Assembly: GCA_903838705.1 (NCBI GenBank) | Contig: CAILZL010000008.1 | Span: forward strand, 1 to 64,000 | Length of the DNA stretch: 64,000 nt | Source: an uncultured Pseudomonadota bacterium | GTDB lineage: Bacteria; Pseudomonadota; Gammaproteobacteria; Steroidobacterales; Steroidobacteraceae | Direction of reading: 5' to 3' | Shown here: in pieces, positions 48,251-58,159 of the stretch | Layout: every line of letters begins with the position of its first letter | Numbering within the stretch: position 1 is the first letter of the stretch | The notes under the pieces: model-generated | Database searches by the model: none | Told to the model about the DNA's origin: nothing | The model's input: the letters and a program-made list of their open reading frames with translations, nothing else | Position numbers and translations under genes: made by a program

Positions 48251-49677
48251 CGGGTTCGCCGCCAGCGACCAAAGCCAGCTATGAAACAGATTAAGGGGAG
48301 AATGAAGGAAGCAATTCCCATCTCATAGAGAGCGTTTGACACGCCTGCTTCAACCGCACCACGTGCGCTGAACATCTGTACTGAGTCGTCCGCTGAAACA
48401 TGATAGGTTGCAGAAACATTTACAGGATAACGATTGCCTCCTATATCCCACGGTTTGGTTGGTGTTAGCGTAACCGGTACCCGAACGACCCAACCATTTA
48501 CGATGTGATGACCATCAGCTGCCGCTGGCCCAGTATCGTGGTCATAGGCGTGGGCTTCCAGTGGCAGAGAATTATCAGAGATGATTTCCAGCCCGTTTTC
48601 TCCAAATACCCTAACGCTCAGATCGGCGATGCTCTGTGTGGTTTCAACGGGGAGCAGAAGTAACAAGTCCCGTCTTGTGGCTTCGTCGGTACCCAGAGCC
48701 GCTTCATCTCTATTCAGTATCTGGTTGCAGCAACGCTTTGGCATGTGAGTTCCTGACTTAACCATTGCAAGGTTGCCGCTGTTGCGTGGAGAAATACCAT
48801 GAAGTGCTGGTGCCTGATTGGGTGAAGGCGCCGCAGCTTCGTAGTTAGTATCTGCAAGCAGAATCGGCATCAGAATCAACGCGAAGATTGCCAGTGAGAT
48901 TGTCCAACGTTGACGACGTGTGGCTTCCCAGGTTTCAACTCCCTGTGCGCACAGGAATATCCATACAGCTAGTGTAAATGCTCCGAATACAACAGCCATG
49001 AAGCTGATCCAGGTGTAGGCAGTTGTGACGGGAATATCACGTGCAACGAGGGTAAAGCCGAGCGCATTTTTAAGTAACACAGCAGGACTCGCCAGCACGA
49101 TATGGCCAGAGTGTGTAGCACCATTGCCTCGTGCAACCATTAACTCCTGTAATGGAACAAAGCCCACATATGCAAGCAGAACACCCATGCCGGATGCGGC
49201 GGGAGCAGCCACGCTTCTACCAATGAACAGAACGCCGATCAATGTACCTATGGAAATACTCGCAAGCATGATGCCCGGTGTCCAGATCAGAAATCTTCCC
49301 AGCAGGAAAGGCAATCCTACGTGATGGATGTAGACAGCCAGCATCGGCAGTAATGCAAGGTAATAGGCGATCGAGAGCGTAACTAGAACCAGCACTTTCG
49401 CGAAGAGCCAGTCGCGACGTTCTATGGGTGAGGTAAATACGCATTCAACGAAACGATTTGCTCGTGGACTGGCAATCGCACCAGCTGCAAGTGGAATGAA
49501 TCCCAATGGGATCAGGCCATAGGCGATTATTCCGTATCCATCAAGCCAGGTGTCCTGGGTGGCGACGGTAGCCAGACCACCCACTGCTAACAGAACCACA
49601 GCTGCGCCCAGCCATGAATAACGGCCACGCGCGATAGCCTTCAGTTCTTCCTGATAAAGGATCGCGACATCGCTCAC
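48247..49677 (-). CDS. ABC-2 type permease with a large periplasmic domain
   Basis: A 476-residue protein from a GTG start. Six or more membrane helices lie in the first 270 residues (including VVLLAVGGLATVATQDTW and LVLVTLSIAYYLALLPMLAV). After it comes a segment of about 170 residues between the penultimate and last helices (RDLLLLLPVETTQSIADLSV, VNGWVVRVPVTLTP, PVNVSATYHVSADDS), probably a periplasmic beta domain. It is cotranscribed with the ATPase and 5 bases after the YncE-like gene, so the three may act together. Confidence 0.85.
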   Translation of the reverse strand: MSDVAILYQEELKAIARGRYSWLGAAVVLLAVGGLATVATQDTWLDGYGIIAYGLIPLGFIPLAAGAIASPRANRFVECVFTSPIERRDWLFAKVLVLVTLSIAYYLALLPMLAVYIHHVGLPFLLGRFLIWTPGIMLASISIGTLIGVLFIGRSVAAPAASGMGVLLAYVGFVPLQELMVARGNGATHSGHIVLASPAVLLKNALGFTLVARDIPVTTAYTWISFMAVVFGAFTLAVWIFLCAQGVETWEATRRQRWTISLAIFALILMPILLADTNYEAAAPSPNQAPALHGISPRNSGNLAMVKSGTHMPKRCCNQILNRDEAALGTDEATRRDLLLLLPVETTQSIADLSVRVFGENGLEIISDNSLPLEAHAYDHDTGPAAADGHHIVNGWVVRVPVTLTPTKPWDIGGNRYPVNVSATYHVSADDSVQMFSARGAVEAGVSNALYEMGIASFILPLICFIAGFGRWRRTR

Positions 49678-49682
49678 CTGGA

Positions 49683-50705
49683 TTACTTACCTACGGCGAG
49701 GATCGTGAACGAATCCGGAATCAGCTCACCCTTGGCTGGACGCTTGCCGGGTTCTGCTGGCGGTGCAGGGCCGAACTCCGCTGCAATCAGCAGCACACGA
49801 TTGGTTTTGGTATCAAGCGTGAGAGTCTTTGCACCTGCCATGGTTTTTACAGTCTGTTCTACAGCGAAACTGGTCGGGCTGTTTTCCTTGATGATGGATA
49901 GCGTGCCATCACTCTGCGAGCTGAATGCTTCCATTGTGTTCGGATTGAACTGGGCGCCATCACAGCCCTGACCAATCGGTAGGGCATCAATGATCTTGCC
50001 GTCAGTTGCATTCAGCATGACCATGGTTTGAGGACTGCGGCACGCAGCAAACAGAATCTTGTTCTTCACGTCAATGGCCAGACCTGCACAGGTCCCACCC
50101 TTGCCGTTGAGATCATAGTGAGCGGTTACCAGCATCTTCTTGGCATCAATGACCGCGATGTTGTCTTTGTCTTCAATGTCGACATAGATATGGCCTGCTC
50201 CATCCGTGACGGCCTGCTCAGGCGCACCACCCAGATCCAGAGTTCCCACAATGCTGCCATCGGCCGCATTGATTACTGTGGCATGCGGAGCGGAATGGCT
50301 GAATACATATACACGGTCATTGAATGGATCATAAAGGATGCCATCCGGCTTGCCTTGCACTTCAATGGTTTTGATTGGTGTCAGCGTTTTGGTATCCCAC
50401 ATCGTCACCGGGCTGCTGGTGGCAAAGCCATGGCCTGATTTGGCAGATACCGCCGCGCCCATTGCGTTGATATTGGGTATCTCGGTGACTGGAGCAAGTG
50501 TATCCAGGTCAAATACGGAAACGCGACCGCCTGTGCCACTGCGTGGAATATAAAGACGACGCCCAGCTTGATCGGCATAGACGTAATCGAATCCACCCGC
50601 ACCACCAGTTTTGGCTGTGGCTGTAATCTTGTAAGGGCCCGTTTGCTGGGCGAAGGCGTTAGTAGCCAGTGTCAATAACCCCAGAAAAATAACAGCTATG
50701 CGCAT
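49683..50705 (-). CDS. YncE family periplasmic beta-propeller protein
   Basis: A 340-residue protein with a signal peptide (VIFLGLLTLATNAFAQQ) and YVTN/SMP-30-like propeller repeats such as GRRLYIPRSGTGGRVSVFDL, DGILYDPFNDRVYVFSHSA, GHIYVDIEDKDNIAVIDAK and NKILFAACRSPQTMVMLNA. It is the first gene of a three-gene unit with the ABC permease and ATPase. Family members bind ligands or surfaces; a role as the exporter's periplasmic partner is inference. Confidence 0.85.
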   Translation of the reverse strand: MRIAVIFLGLLTLATNAFAQQTGPYKITATAKTGGAGGFDYVYADQAGRRLYIPRSGTGGRVSVFDLDTLAPVTEIPNINAMGAAVSAKSGHGFATSSPVTMWDTKTLTPIKTIEVQGKPDGILYDPFNDRVYVFSHSAPHATVINAADGSIVGTLDLGGAPEQAVTDGAGHIYVDIEDKDNIAVIDAKKMLVTAHYDLNGKGGTCAGLAIDVKNKILFAACRSPQTMVMLNATDGKIIDALPIGQGCDGAQFNPNTMEAFSSQSDGTLSIIKENSPTSFAVEQTVKTMAGAKTLTLDTKTNRVLLIAAEFGPAPPAEPGKRPAKGELIPDSFTILAVGK

Positions 50706-50902
50706 GGTGCAGCCCTTTTATATTGAAGATCAATTATTACTATACGTGACGCAGGGTGATAACCTTTGTTAATTTTAATTAAGTGAGTTGTAAAGTTTTG
50801 TCATGCAGAGACGGTTCCCAATGATGCGTTTATGTTTCCGCTGGTTTGACTGATCGGCAATGTATTGGACAGTTAAACTGCCAGCCAACCATATAACTTG
50901 TA

Positions 50903-51439
50903 ATGAATGCGCGTGCCCTGCTTTTCCTGCTGATTATTACCATGCTGCTGGCGCTTACCCGGCGTTATCGACGCGTCGGTGTGTCACTGGGAGTTGTGCT
51001 GGTGGCATTGATTTTCTGGCAGACACTCAGCTCGGTTTCAGGGCCGGCACCTGCTGTCAGTGATGCACAGAAAAATCCATCTGGGTTATCAGCGGTTGTT
51101 ATCCCGCTGGATAGTCTCAGCTTGAGTCATATGGAGCTGAAAGGCACGGGTGCACCGTGGCATTTGAGTGGTGAGGTGACCAACAGTGGTTCGGTGGCAG
51201 TGAATGCCGTGAAGCTGCTGTTGTTTCGCCGCAGCTGTAGCAGTGCTACGACTGATTCAGGTGAATGCAAAATTCTCTGGCAAGGAGAACATACCTTGCG
51301 CGTCAGCTTGCCAGCAGGCGCAAGCCAGTCCTTCGAAGAAAGCGTATGGAGTCACACGCCGGTTGCAACTCCCTCGGGTGTGATTCGCGACAGTTTTCAG
51401 ATTGTCGAGATCATAGCTCAAACCTCGCCAGCTTCTTAA
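50903..51439 (+). CDS. Hypothetical membrane-anchored protein
   Basis: A 178-residue protein with two N-terminal hydrophobic segments (LLFLLIITMLLALTRRYRRV and VSLGVVLVALIFWQTLS), then an outside-facing beta-rich part (WHLSGEVTNSGSVAVNAVKL, KILWQGEHTLRVSLPAGAS) with a Cys pair. The GEVTNSG stretch looks like a FxLyD-type or similar Ig-like domain. It ends by overlapping the convergent FecR/DUF6600 gene by 4 bases. No function is proposed. Confidence 0.6.
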   Translation: MNARALLFLLIITMLLALTRRYRRVGVSLGVVLVALIFWQTLSSVSGPAPAVSDAQKNPSGLSAVVIPLDSLSLSHMELKGTGAPWHLSGEVTNSGSVAVNAVKLLLFRRSCSSATTDSGECKILWQGEHTLRVSLPAGASQSFEESVWSHTPVATPSGVIRDSFQIVEIIAQTSPAS

Positions 51440-53574
51440 CGCGTATCCTGACGATCTTCACGACGCTTGGATCGGGGTGATTCATCGCTCTTGCCGGGCG
51501 CTGACGGATTAACTGAAGCTGCATTTTCCGGAGTTGACGGCGCAGGTTGTGTCCGGCTTTCACGCGGTGCCGGTTCGCTGCGCTCCCGCGTGGGTGCAGG
51601 TGTGGCGGGCACAGGTGCAGATCGCTCGCTGTTACTGCGCAAAGACGCATCATCTCTGATCTGATTGTTATTACGGGTACCTCGCTCCGTGACATTCGGT
51701 GCAATGGGATTGTCTGTTCGTGGCGCTCGCGTAGCAGGCTCACGTTGAATGGATGAAGGTGTAGCTGTGGATGGTTGCGTTGTACTGCTGTCACTGCTGT
51801 GAGCGCGTGAATTTGCGCCTGTATCCTGATCTGGTCGAGTGTGAATCGTAGTCGAGTTGCCAGATCCGGGCTGAACAGCAGGAGCACCCGGCCGTATGAA
51901 CGGTGTTGTCACTGTGGAGCGTTCACCACGAGGTTGATTCTCGCTGGTGTTGTTCTTGGTGCCCGGTCGCTGTACAGGCTCACTATTACGTTGTTCAACG
52001 CCAGCGCCAGTTTCAAGGGTCTTGCCCGATTCGCGACGTTGTGTGCCGGGTGTGATGATCCGGATGTTGTTAGTTGCCGGCACAGAGTTTTCGCGTGGAG
52101 TATCACGTGTTGTGGTTCGCTGTGTAACGGTGCCACTTGGAGTGATTGTGCTGTTCACTCCGGACTGGCCGGGTTGTCGTCGCGCAAACACCTCACGTGA
52201 TTTCAATTGTGCGGGCATCTCGCGTCGCTCGCCTCCCAGAATGCTGGTGGTTTCAGGACGGACAACGGGTGCTGATTCGATCGCCTGCAGCTTGTTGTTG
52301 TCACCATGCAGCAAGTTGTCGTGTACAGGCCGTGCATTGCTGAATGTACCTGCTGAAACGACAGACAGGGCAGAGCGATTGCCATAATTAACTTCGTGCG
52401 GCTGACGATGATAGCCGCGTTCAAACTCTTCTCTGTTCATCAGGCTGTTGCTGATATTGATGTTGAACACATAGCTGGTACTGACGTGATAGTGCGGCCG
52501 ATACACTTCGCGAGGACCCAGCGGAATCCAGCCCACGGGATGACTGCCGATATTCACCGAGAGATTGATGCCAGGGGTACCCAGCCACGCGACCATTGCA
52601 GGTGCATATACGGCTACTGTGGTACGAGGGCCGGGTACCCAGCACCAGCGGTTGCTCAGCCTTGTCCAGCGACCATAGTGAAAGGGCGCAAATCCCCAGG
52701 GCGCATCGTCTACCCAGGTCCAGCCCCATGGGGAAATCCAGGCCCAGTTTCCGTATTGATAAGGTGCCCAGCCACTGACGACGCGGGTGGGTTGCCATAC
52801 ATAACCGTATTCCTGATACCAGTGCCAGCTGCCGTAATCATCAAGGTCTTCGTAACCAATCACACCACTGGATACATAGCGAGACGAATTCACCCGGTCA
52901 GCGCGCTGATTGCGCTCGCTTGCCCAGCGATCGAATTCATCCATGCGTGGCAGATCATCATAAGCGGCGGTCAGTCGCCGGGTGCCTTGCAGACTCAGCT
53001 GTTCATTATTATCAATAGTGAAGCTCTGCTTCTCCCCAGCCACTTCCGCCCGTCCACCACGTACCTGAATGACAGTGTGGTCATCGCCATCGGCAACTTC
53101 CACCCGATAAGTACCGGGTTCCAGCACGGTAATGGCGGCATTGGGTGTATCCAGCTCGATCGTATCCTGTTTGCCAAGGCTGCGAACTCTGGCACTGACC
53201 AGCCCCTGCGTGATTTCAACTTGCAGGACATCATCACTCAGTTCCAGCAAACGTAACTGAGTGTTGGCATCAATCTGCAATGTGGCGGAACCGACTTGCA
53301 GTTCACTGCGAGAGTTGGCTTCGGTCCATAACTGATCACCGGAGGTGAGTGGCCGGTTGATGCGTGCCTCGGTCCATGCATCTGCTTCAACAGGCTGCAT
53401 GAATACACGTCCTTTCAGATAACTGATGCGCGCCACCCGGCTGGCCGGATCAGCGTCCTCTGCGCGGGCGGTGTGCAGCGTGGTAAACACCAGACATAAG
53501 ACAGACAGGGTGATCAGCAACCGGACAGGCGGGAGCCAGCCAGTCTTGCTCATGTAAGTGGAGTGAGTATTCAT
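51436..53574 (-). CDS. FecR/DUF6600 domain exported protein with disordered tail
   Basis: A 712-residue protein from the ATG at 53574 (ribosome site GAGG). Signal peptide (LLITLSVLCLVFTTLHTARAE), then a FecR-like beta domain (about residues 40-190: VARISYLKGRVFMQPVE, SGDQLWTEANSRSELQVG, NTQLRLLELSDDVLQVEITQ). The DUF6600 region follows with Trp-rich GSWHWYQEYGYVWQPTR, GWAPYQYGNWAW and WGFAPFHYGRW (about 245-320). The last 300 residues are Pro/Thr/Ser/Arg-rich and likely disordered. Probably a periplasmic or surface protein; function unknown. Confidence 0.82.
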   Translation of the reverse strand: MNTHSTYMSKTGWLPPVRLLITLSVLCLVFTTLHTARAEDADPASRVARISYLKGRVFMQPVEADAWTEARINRPLTSGDQLWTEANSRSELQVGSATLQIDANTQLRLLELSDDVLQVEITQGLVSARVRSLGKQDTIELDTPNAAITVLEPGTYRVEVADGDDHTVIQVRGGRAEVAGEKQSFTIDNNEQLSLQGTRRLTAAYDDLPRMDEFDRWASERNQRADRVNSSRYVSSGVIGYEDLDDYGSWHWYQEYGYVWQPTRVVSGWAPYQYGNWAWISPWGWTWVDDAPWGFAPFHYGRWTRLSNRWCWVPGPRTTVAVYAPAMVAWLGTPGINLSVNIGSHPVGWIPLGPREVYRPHYHVSTSYVFNINISNSLMNREEFERGYHRQPHEVNYGNRSALSVVSAGTFSNARPVHDNLLHGDNNKLQAIESAPVVRPETTSILGGERREMPAQLKSREVFARRQPGQSGVNSTITPSGTVTQRTTTRDTPRENSVPATNNIRIITPGTQRRESGKTLETGAGVEQRNSEPVQRPGTKNNTSENQPRGERSTVTTPFIRPGAPAVQPGSGNSTTIHTRPDQDTGANSRAHSSDSSTTQPSTATPSSIQREPATRAPRTDNPIAPNVTERGTRNNNQIRDDASLRSNSERSAPVPATPAPTRERSEPAPRESRTQPAPSTPENAASVNPSAPGKSDESPRSKRREDRQDTR

Positions 53575-53669
53575 CTTGATTACCTCGGCACCGATTGTGC
53601 GTCTGCAAGTCATTCTGAGCCATAAACCGGCGAGTTGGGTAAACTAGCCGCCCTTCGAGGTGGACAGCC

Positions 53670-55577
53670 ATGCGTTATCCCGATCAATTTCAGGTCATTG
53701 TCGTTGGCGGCGGTCATGCCGGTACCGAAGCGGCGCTGGCGGCTGCGCGCATGGGCGTCAGGACGCTGCTGCTGACGCAAAGCATCGAGACGCTCGGACA
53801 GATGAGCTGCAATCCGGCCATCGGCGGCATTGGCAAAGGCCATCTGGTAAAGGAGATTGATGCCCTCGGTGGGGCAATGGCAATCGCCACTGATCATGCC
53901 GGTATTCAATTTCGTACACTCAATAGCAGTAAAGGTGCAGCCGTGCGCGCCACCCGCGCTCAGGCAGATCGCCAGCTTTACAAGCAGGCCATCCGCAAAC
54001 TCCTTGAGAACCAACCCAACCTCACCCTGTTTCAGCAGGAAGTTGCCGACCTCATCGTGGAGCAGGGAACTGTACAGGGTGTGATTACGCAGGTCGGGCT
54101 GGAGTTCCGCGCACCCTGCGTAGTATTGACTGTCGGTACTTTTCTGGCCGGAAAGATACACGTTGGTCTGGAAAACCATTCCGGTGGGCGGGCGGGCGAC
54201 CCAGCATCAAACCGTCTGGCAGCACGTCTGCGCGAACTACCGCTGCGCATCGGCCGGCTCAAGACAGGTACACCGCCCAGAATCGACGGGCGCAGCATCA
54301 ATTATGCTGACCTGACTGTGCAGCCCGGGGACGAGCCCATGCCGGTATTCTCTTACCTTGGTCGACGCAGTGACCATCCACAACAACTGCCCTGTCACAT
54401 CACGCACACGAATGAGCGAACCCACGCAATCATTCGTGGCGGCACAGACCGTTCTCCCCTGTACACCGGAGTGATTGAGGGCGTGGGCCCGCGTTACTGC
54501 CCGTCCATCGAAGACAAGGTGGTCCGCTTTGCGGACAAGCTCTCGCATCAGGTTTTTATTGAACCGGAAGGGCTGAATACCCACGAAATCTACCCGAATG
54601 GTATTTCAACCAGTCTGCCCTTCGACGTGCAGTTCGAGCTGGTGCGTTCTATCAAGGGTTTTGAAAATGCCCATATCACCCGTCCCGGGTATGCCATTGA
54701 ATATGACTACTTTGATCCACGCGATCTGCAATACAGTCTGGAAACAAAGCATATACCCGGCTTGTTCTTTGCCGGTCAGATCAATGGTACGACCGGATAT
54801 GAAGAAGCAGCTGCGCAAGGCTTGCTGGCAGGAATCAATGCTGCCCTGAAAGCACAGGATAAAAATGCCTGGTGGCCGAAGCGCAGTGAAGCCTATCTGG
54901 GTGTATTGATTGATGATCTGATCACCCGTGGCACTACAGAGCCATACCGCATGTTCACCAGCCGTGCTGAATACCGGTTGCTGCTGCGTGAGGACAATGC
55001 CGATACCCGCCTGACACCCATTGGACGTGAGCTGGGTCTGGTGAACGATGAACGCTGGAATTTCTTTGAAACCAAGCGGAATGCAGTGGTGCAGGAATGG
55101 CAGCGACTTGCGGACACGGTGATTCAGCCCTTCCACCTGAATGCTGACCAGCAGCAATCGCTACTGGGTACCTCCCTGACGCGGGAAGTGCATGCTCTGG
55201 ATCTGCTCCGTCGACCGGAAGTTGATTATCAGTCGCTGGTTGCGATTACTCCGATCGGACCTGCAGAAAACCTGGGTGATGATCGGCTGATGGAGCAGGT
55301 GGCTACCCAGCTGGATGTACAGGCCAAGTACGATGGTTACATCACCCGTCAGCATACCGAAATCGAACGCCTGCGCCGGCACGAGGAAGCCACCCTGCCG
55401 CTGGATATGGATTATCGAAAGATTCGCGGACTGTCCACGGAAGTCGGGCAACGCCTGAGCGAAGCGCGTCCCGCTACGCTGGGTCAGGCAGCGCGCGTAC
55501 CGGGCGTGACACCGGCAGCCATTTCCCTGTTGCTAGTTCATCTCAAGCGCGATCGGGTCATGGCCTCCGGCCAGTGA
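53670..55577 (+). CDS. mnmG: tRNA uridine-5-carboxymethylaminomethyl synthesis enzyme MnmG
   Basis: FAD-dependent partner of MnmE in wobble uridine modification. The 635-residue protein begins with the Rossmann motif [19 protein letters not shown] (about residues 11-29), and has [20 protein letters not shown], the conserved [10 protein letters not shown] and the YVTRQxxEI-like [15 protein letters not shown] region near the C-terminus. The usual followers rsmG and parAB are missing here. Confidence 0.98.
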   Translation: MRYPDQFQVIVVGGGHAGTEAALAAARMGVRTLLLTQSIETLGQMSCNPAIGGIGKGHLVKEIDALGGAMAIATDHAGIQFRTLNSSKGAAVRATRAQADRQLYKQAIRKLLENQPNLTLFQQEVADLIVEQGTVQGVITQVGLEFRAPCVVLTVGTFLAGKIHVGLENHSGGRAGDPASNRLAARLRELPLRIGRLKTGTPPRIDGRSINYADLTVQPGDEPMPVFSYLGRRSDHPQQLPCHITHTNERTHAIIRGGTDRSPLYTGVIEGVGPRYCPSIEDKVVRFADKLSHQVFIEPEGLNTHEIYPNGISTSLPFDVQFELVRSIKGFENAHITRPGYAIEYDYFDPRDLQYSLETKHIPGLFFAGQINGTTGYEEAAAQGLLAGINAALKAQDKNAWWPKRSEAYLGVLIDDLITRGTTEPYRMFTSRAEYRLLLREDNADTRLTPIGRELGLVNDERWNFFETKRNAVVQEWQRLADTVIQPFHLNADQQQSLLGTSLTREVHALDLLRRPEVDYQSLVAITPIGPAENLGDDRLMEQVATQLDVQAKYDGYITRQHTEIERLRRHEEATLPLDMDYRKIRGLSTEVGQRLSEARPATLGQAARVPGVTPAAISLLLVHLKRDRVMASGQ

Positions 55578-55664
55578 CCAGCAGTCCAAGCTGTGATCAC
55601 GTTCATCGTTCCTGACTCCTGCGTTTGATAGGGTAGGAACCCCTGAAACTCTGCCCAGAATTAA

Positions 55665-55952
55665 ATGACCTGGTTCGTGATCTTTGCCAGCAGCGTATTT
55701 GCAGTCTATTTCTGGCAGCAGTACCGTTCACGCCAGCGTGAGCTGGCACGGCCAACGGCCGAACATCGCTCCGGCATGCGTCATATCGGCACAGCCCTGA
55801 TTCTTCAGACACCTATTCAGAACGGCACCGGCCGGATTCGATTGGGAAATCGCGACTGGGAAATCAGGGGGCCAAATCTTCCTGCCGGTGCAAAAGTGCG
55901 GGTAACCGGCGTGGATGACTCGATTCTGCTGGTGGATCGCGGGCCGGTCTGA
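55665..55952 (+). CDS. NfeD-like C-terminal domain protein
   Basis: A 95-residue protein with one N-terminal membrane segment (FVIFASSVFAVYFWQQY) and an OB-fold like NfeD C-terminal domain (GTALILQTPIQNGTGRIRLG, WEIRGPNLPAGAKVRVTGVD). NfeD partners of membrane serine proteases or stomatins carry this domain, but neither partner gene is nearby. It stands between mnmG and gltA. Confidence 0.72.
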   Translation: MTWFVIFASSVFAVYFWQQYRSRQRELARPTAEHRSGMRHIGTALILQTPIQNGTGRIRLGNRDWEIRGPNLPAGAKVRVTGVDDSILLVDRGPV

Positions 55953-56174
55953 GCGAATGCCCATGCCGGAAATTGTTAGCGGCCGGGCACTCAGAGCAGA
56001 TTTCCTCTCTCGATATTTTCTGGCACACTGAAAGACCTTGCTTTCGGGCTCTCGGCATCGGCACAAATGCTTACAGATGTGCCATGAAGGGCTTGATTCA
56101 ATGCGCTTCACATGTAACTCTGCACGACCCTTACTGGGAACTTTCGTCGCGTCCCTTCGCAGGAACTTAGGCTT

Positions 56175-57473
56175 ATGACTGACAAGAAATTCGAGCTGAC
56201 AGACTTGACCACTGGCAAGAAATCCACGCTCGACGTGAAATCTCCAACTATTGGACCGGATGTGCTCAACATCGCGCCTTTGTCGAGAGACCACGATGTC
56301 TTCACTTTCGATCCCGGTTTTATGTCCACCGCTTCCTGCGAAAGCAAGATCACTTATATTGATGGCGACAATGGCATCCTGCTGCATCGGGGTATTCCCA
56401 TCGAACAGCTGGCCGAGAAAAGCAACTTTCTGGAAGTATCCTATCTGCTGATTAATGGCGAATTGCCTACCGGCGGGCAGCTCAGTGAGTTCTCACATGC
56501 GATTCAGTATCACACCATGCTGAATGAATCGCTGCTGCGTTTCTTCAACGGATTTCATTACAACGCTCATCCGATGGCCATGCTGTCGGGTGTAGTGGCG
56601 TCCATGTCGGCGTTCTATCACGACTCAATGGATATCAATAATCCACGTCATCGTGAAATCTTTGCCCATCGCATCATTGCCAAGATCCCGACCATTGCCG
56701 CAGCGGCTTACAAGCATTCTCTGGGTCAGCCTTTCATCTACCCGAGGAATGATCTGGATTACTGCTCGAACCTGCTCAACATGTTCTTCTCGGTACCTTG
56801 TGAAAACTACAAGGTTGACCCGGTAGCAGCGCAGGCGCTGGATCTGCTGTTCATCCTGCATGCAGATCATGAACAGAACGCCAGCACTTCCACAGTTCGT
56901 CTGGCCGGCAGCACAGGTACTAATCCGTATTCTGCTATCTCGGCAGGTATCTCAGCACTTTGGGGTCCGGCACATGGTGGCGCCAATGAAGCGGTACTGG
57001 CCATGCTGGAACAGATCGGTACTGTTGATAACATTCCCAAGTACGTTGCCAAGGCCAAGGACAAGAACGATAACTTCCGTCTCATGGGCTTCGGTCACCG
57101 TGTCTACAAGAACTTCGATCCACGCGCGACCATCATCCGAGGCATGTGCCACAAGGTGCTGGCCAAGCTTGGCAAGTCAGACAACCCGCTGTTCGAGCTT
57201 GCGCTCCGTCTTGAAGAGGTTGCATTGAAGGACGAATACTTCGTTGAGCGCAAGCTGTATCCGAACGTGGATTTCTACTCCGGGGTGATTTACAGCGCAT
57301 TGGGCATTCCACGTTCCATGTTCACCGTGATGTTTGCCATCGCGCGGGCTGTGGGCTGGGTTGCTCACTGGCAGGAAATGATTTCTGATCCAGCGATGAA
57401 GATTGGTCGCCCACGCCAGCTCTATACCGGCTCGGCCAAGCGCGATTACACCGACATCACCAAGCGCAGTTAA
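56175..57473 (+). CDS. gltA: Citrate synthase
   Basis: First enzyme of the TCA cycle, joining acetyl-CoA to oxaloacetate. The 432-residue length is that of the gammaproteobacterial type II, NADH-sensitive enzyme. Catalytic regions: [10 protein letters not shown] (His), [13 protein letters not shown] (His) and [15 protein letters not shown] (with Asp region further on). Ribosome-like AGGAAC precedes the ATG. A terminator follows. Confidence 0.97.
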   Translation: MTDKKFELTDLTTGKKSTLDVKSPTIGPDVLNIAPLSRDHDVFTFDPGFMSTASCESKITYIDGDNGILLHRGIPIEQLAEKSNFLEVSYLLINGELPTGGQLSEFSHAIQYHTMLNESLLRFFNGFHYNAHPMAMLSGVVASMSAFYHDSMDINNPRHREIFAHRIIAKIPTIAAAAYKHSLGQPFIYPRNDLDYCSNLLNMFFSVPCENYKVDPVAAQALDLLFILHADHEQNASTSTVRLAGSTGTNPYSAISAGISALWGPAHGGANEAVLAMLEQIGTVDNIPKYVAKAKDKNDNFRLMGFGHRVYKNFDPRATIIRGMCHKVLAKLGKSDNPLFELALRLEEVALKDEYFVERKLYPNVDFYSGVIYSALGIPRSMFTVMFAIARAVGWVAHWQEMISDPAMKIGRPRQLYTGSAKRDYTDITKRS

Positions 57474-57512
57474 ATTCTTCGCGCGACACTCTGTTGGGTC
57501 ATGATGTAGTAC

Positions 57513-57550
57513 AGGCCCTGACTCGCTGCTGAGTCAGGGCCTTTTTATTT
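57513..57550. terminator. Bidirectional Rho-independent terminator after gltA
   Basis: Perfect 12-bp stem AGGCCCTGACTC (57513-57524) with GAGTCAGGGCCT (57531-57542), 6-base loop, followed by TTTTTATTT. The convergent gene ends at 57545, so it can serve that gene as well. Confidence 0.93.
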
Positions 57551-58159
57551 CAGCAGCGCGAGCACGGTGCTGAGATCGCCGCGGGCCATGGGCTTGCCAT
57601 CCACGACACTGAGTGGTGACTGACGTATACCAGATTGTGGAAAGGCGACAATCTCAATCGCATGCAGTCCAGCCATGAATTTGAAGCTGGGCAAACTGAC
57701 ATACCTGTCTACTTCATAGCGGACTTTCTTCTCGGTATGTCGGGCCTTGATGCCAGTTTCCAGCAGCTTCAGCAGCAGCGTTTCAGTGCTATCGACAAAA
57801 ACATGCAGGCTGATCTCCGAGTGGGCATCAGCGCTGCCGCTCAGTACGGAGCCGGTCAGATGCGGATTGAATTCACGCAGCAGCTGCATCAGGTGTACAG
57901 CACTCGTACGCAGCTCATGCAGGATTTCTATATGCCGGGTACTCTGGAACAGACGCTGATGTTCAAGCAGTGCCATTTCAATTTCAGCATTGTTTGGCAT
58001 CAGCGAAACATCAGTCACCATCAGCCTTGCAGCAGCCTTCCGTTTGGCCAGCAGAAAGTCCTGAATACCTTGCTCAGCCATGAGCCGCGCTGCTTCCACC
58101 GCCAGCATCCGGCGTATCTGTGTTTCACGACCCTGTTGACGGCGAATACCGGCAGGCAT
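57545..58159 (-). CDS. Nucleotidyltransferase-like conserved protein
   Basis: A 204-residue cytoplasmic protein. The family pattern is AVEAARLMAEQGIQDFLLAK, then RLFQSTRHIEIL, RPxLxGSVLSGSADAHSEIS (here FNPHLTGSVLSGSADAHSEI) and a C-terminal PLSVVDGKPMARGD. The SGSADAHSEI segment looks like the GSxxxxxS-type signature of a minimal nucleotidyltransferase fold. Related proteins in databases are often labelled UDP-N-acetylmuramate-alanine ligase, a name the sequence does not support. It begins directly after the mrcA stop (TGAATG), so it shares that transcript. Confidence 0.6.
   Translation of the reverse strand: MPAGIRRQQGRETQIRRMLAVEAARLMAEQGIQDFLLAKRKAAARLMVTDVSLMPNNAEIEMALLEHQRLFQSTRHIEILHELRTSAVHLMQLLREFNPHLTGSVLSGSADAHSEISLHVFVDSTETLLLKLLETGIKARHTEKKVRYEVDRYVSLPSFKFMAGLHAIEIVAFPQSGIRQSPLSVVDGKPMARGDLSTVLALLK

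Noticed and set aside
52396-53256. 286-residue open frame antisense to the FecR/DUF6600 gene
   Set aside because: Shadow of the repetitive coding sequence; the minus-strand protein has signal peptide and known domains.
55990-56060. Sigma54 promoter for gltA (TGGCACA ... TTGCT)
   Set aside because: The spacing between the two elements is far too long.
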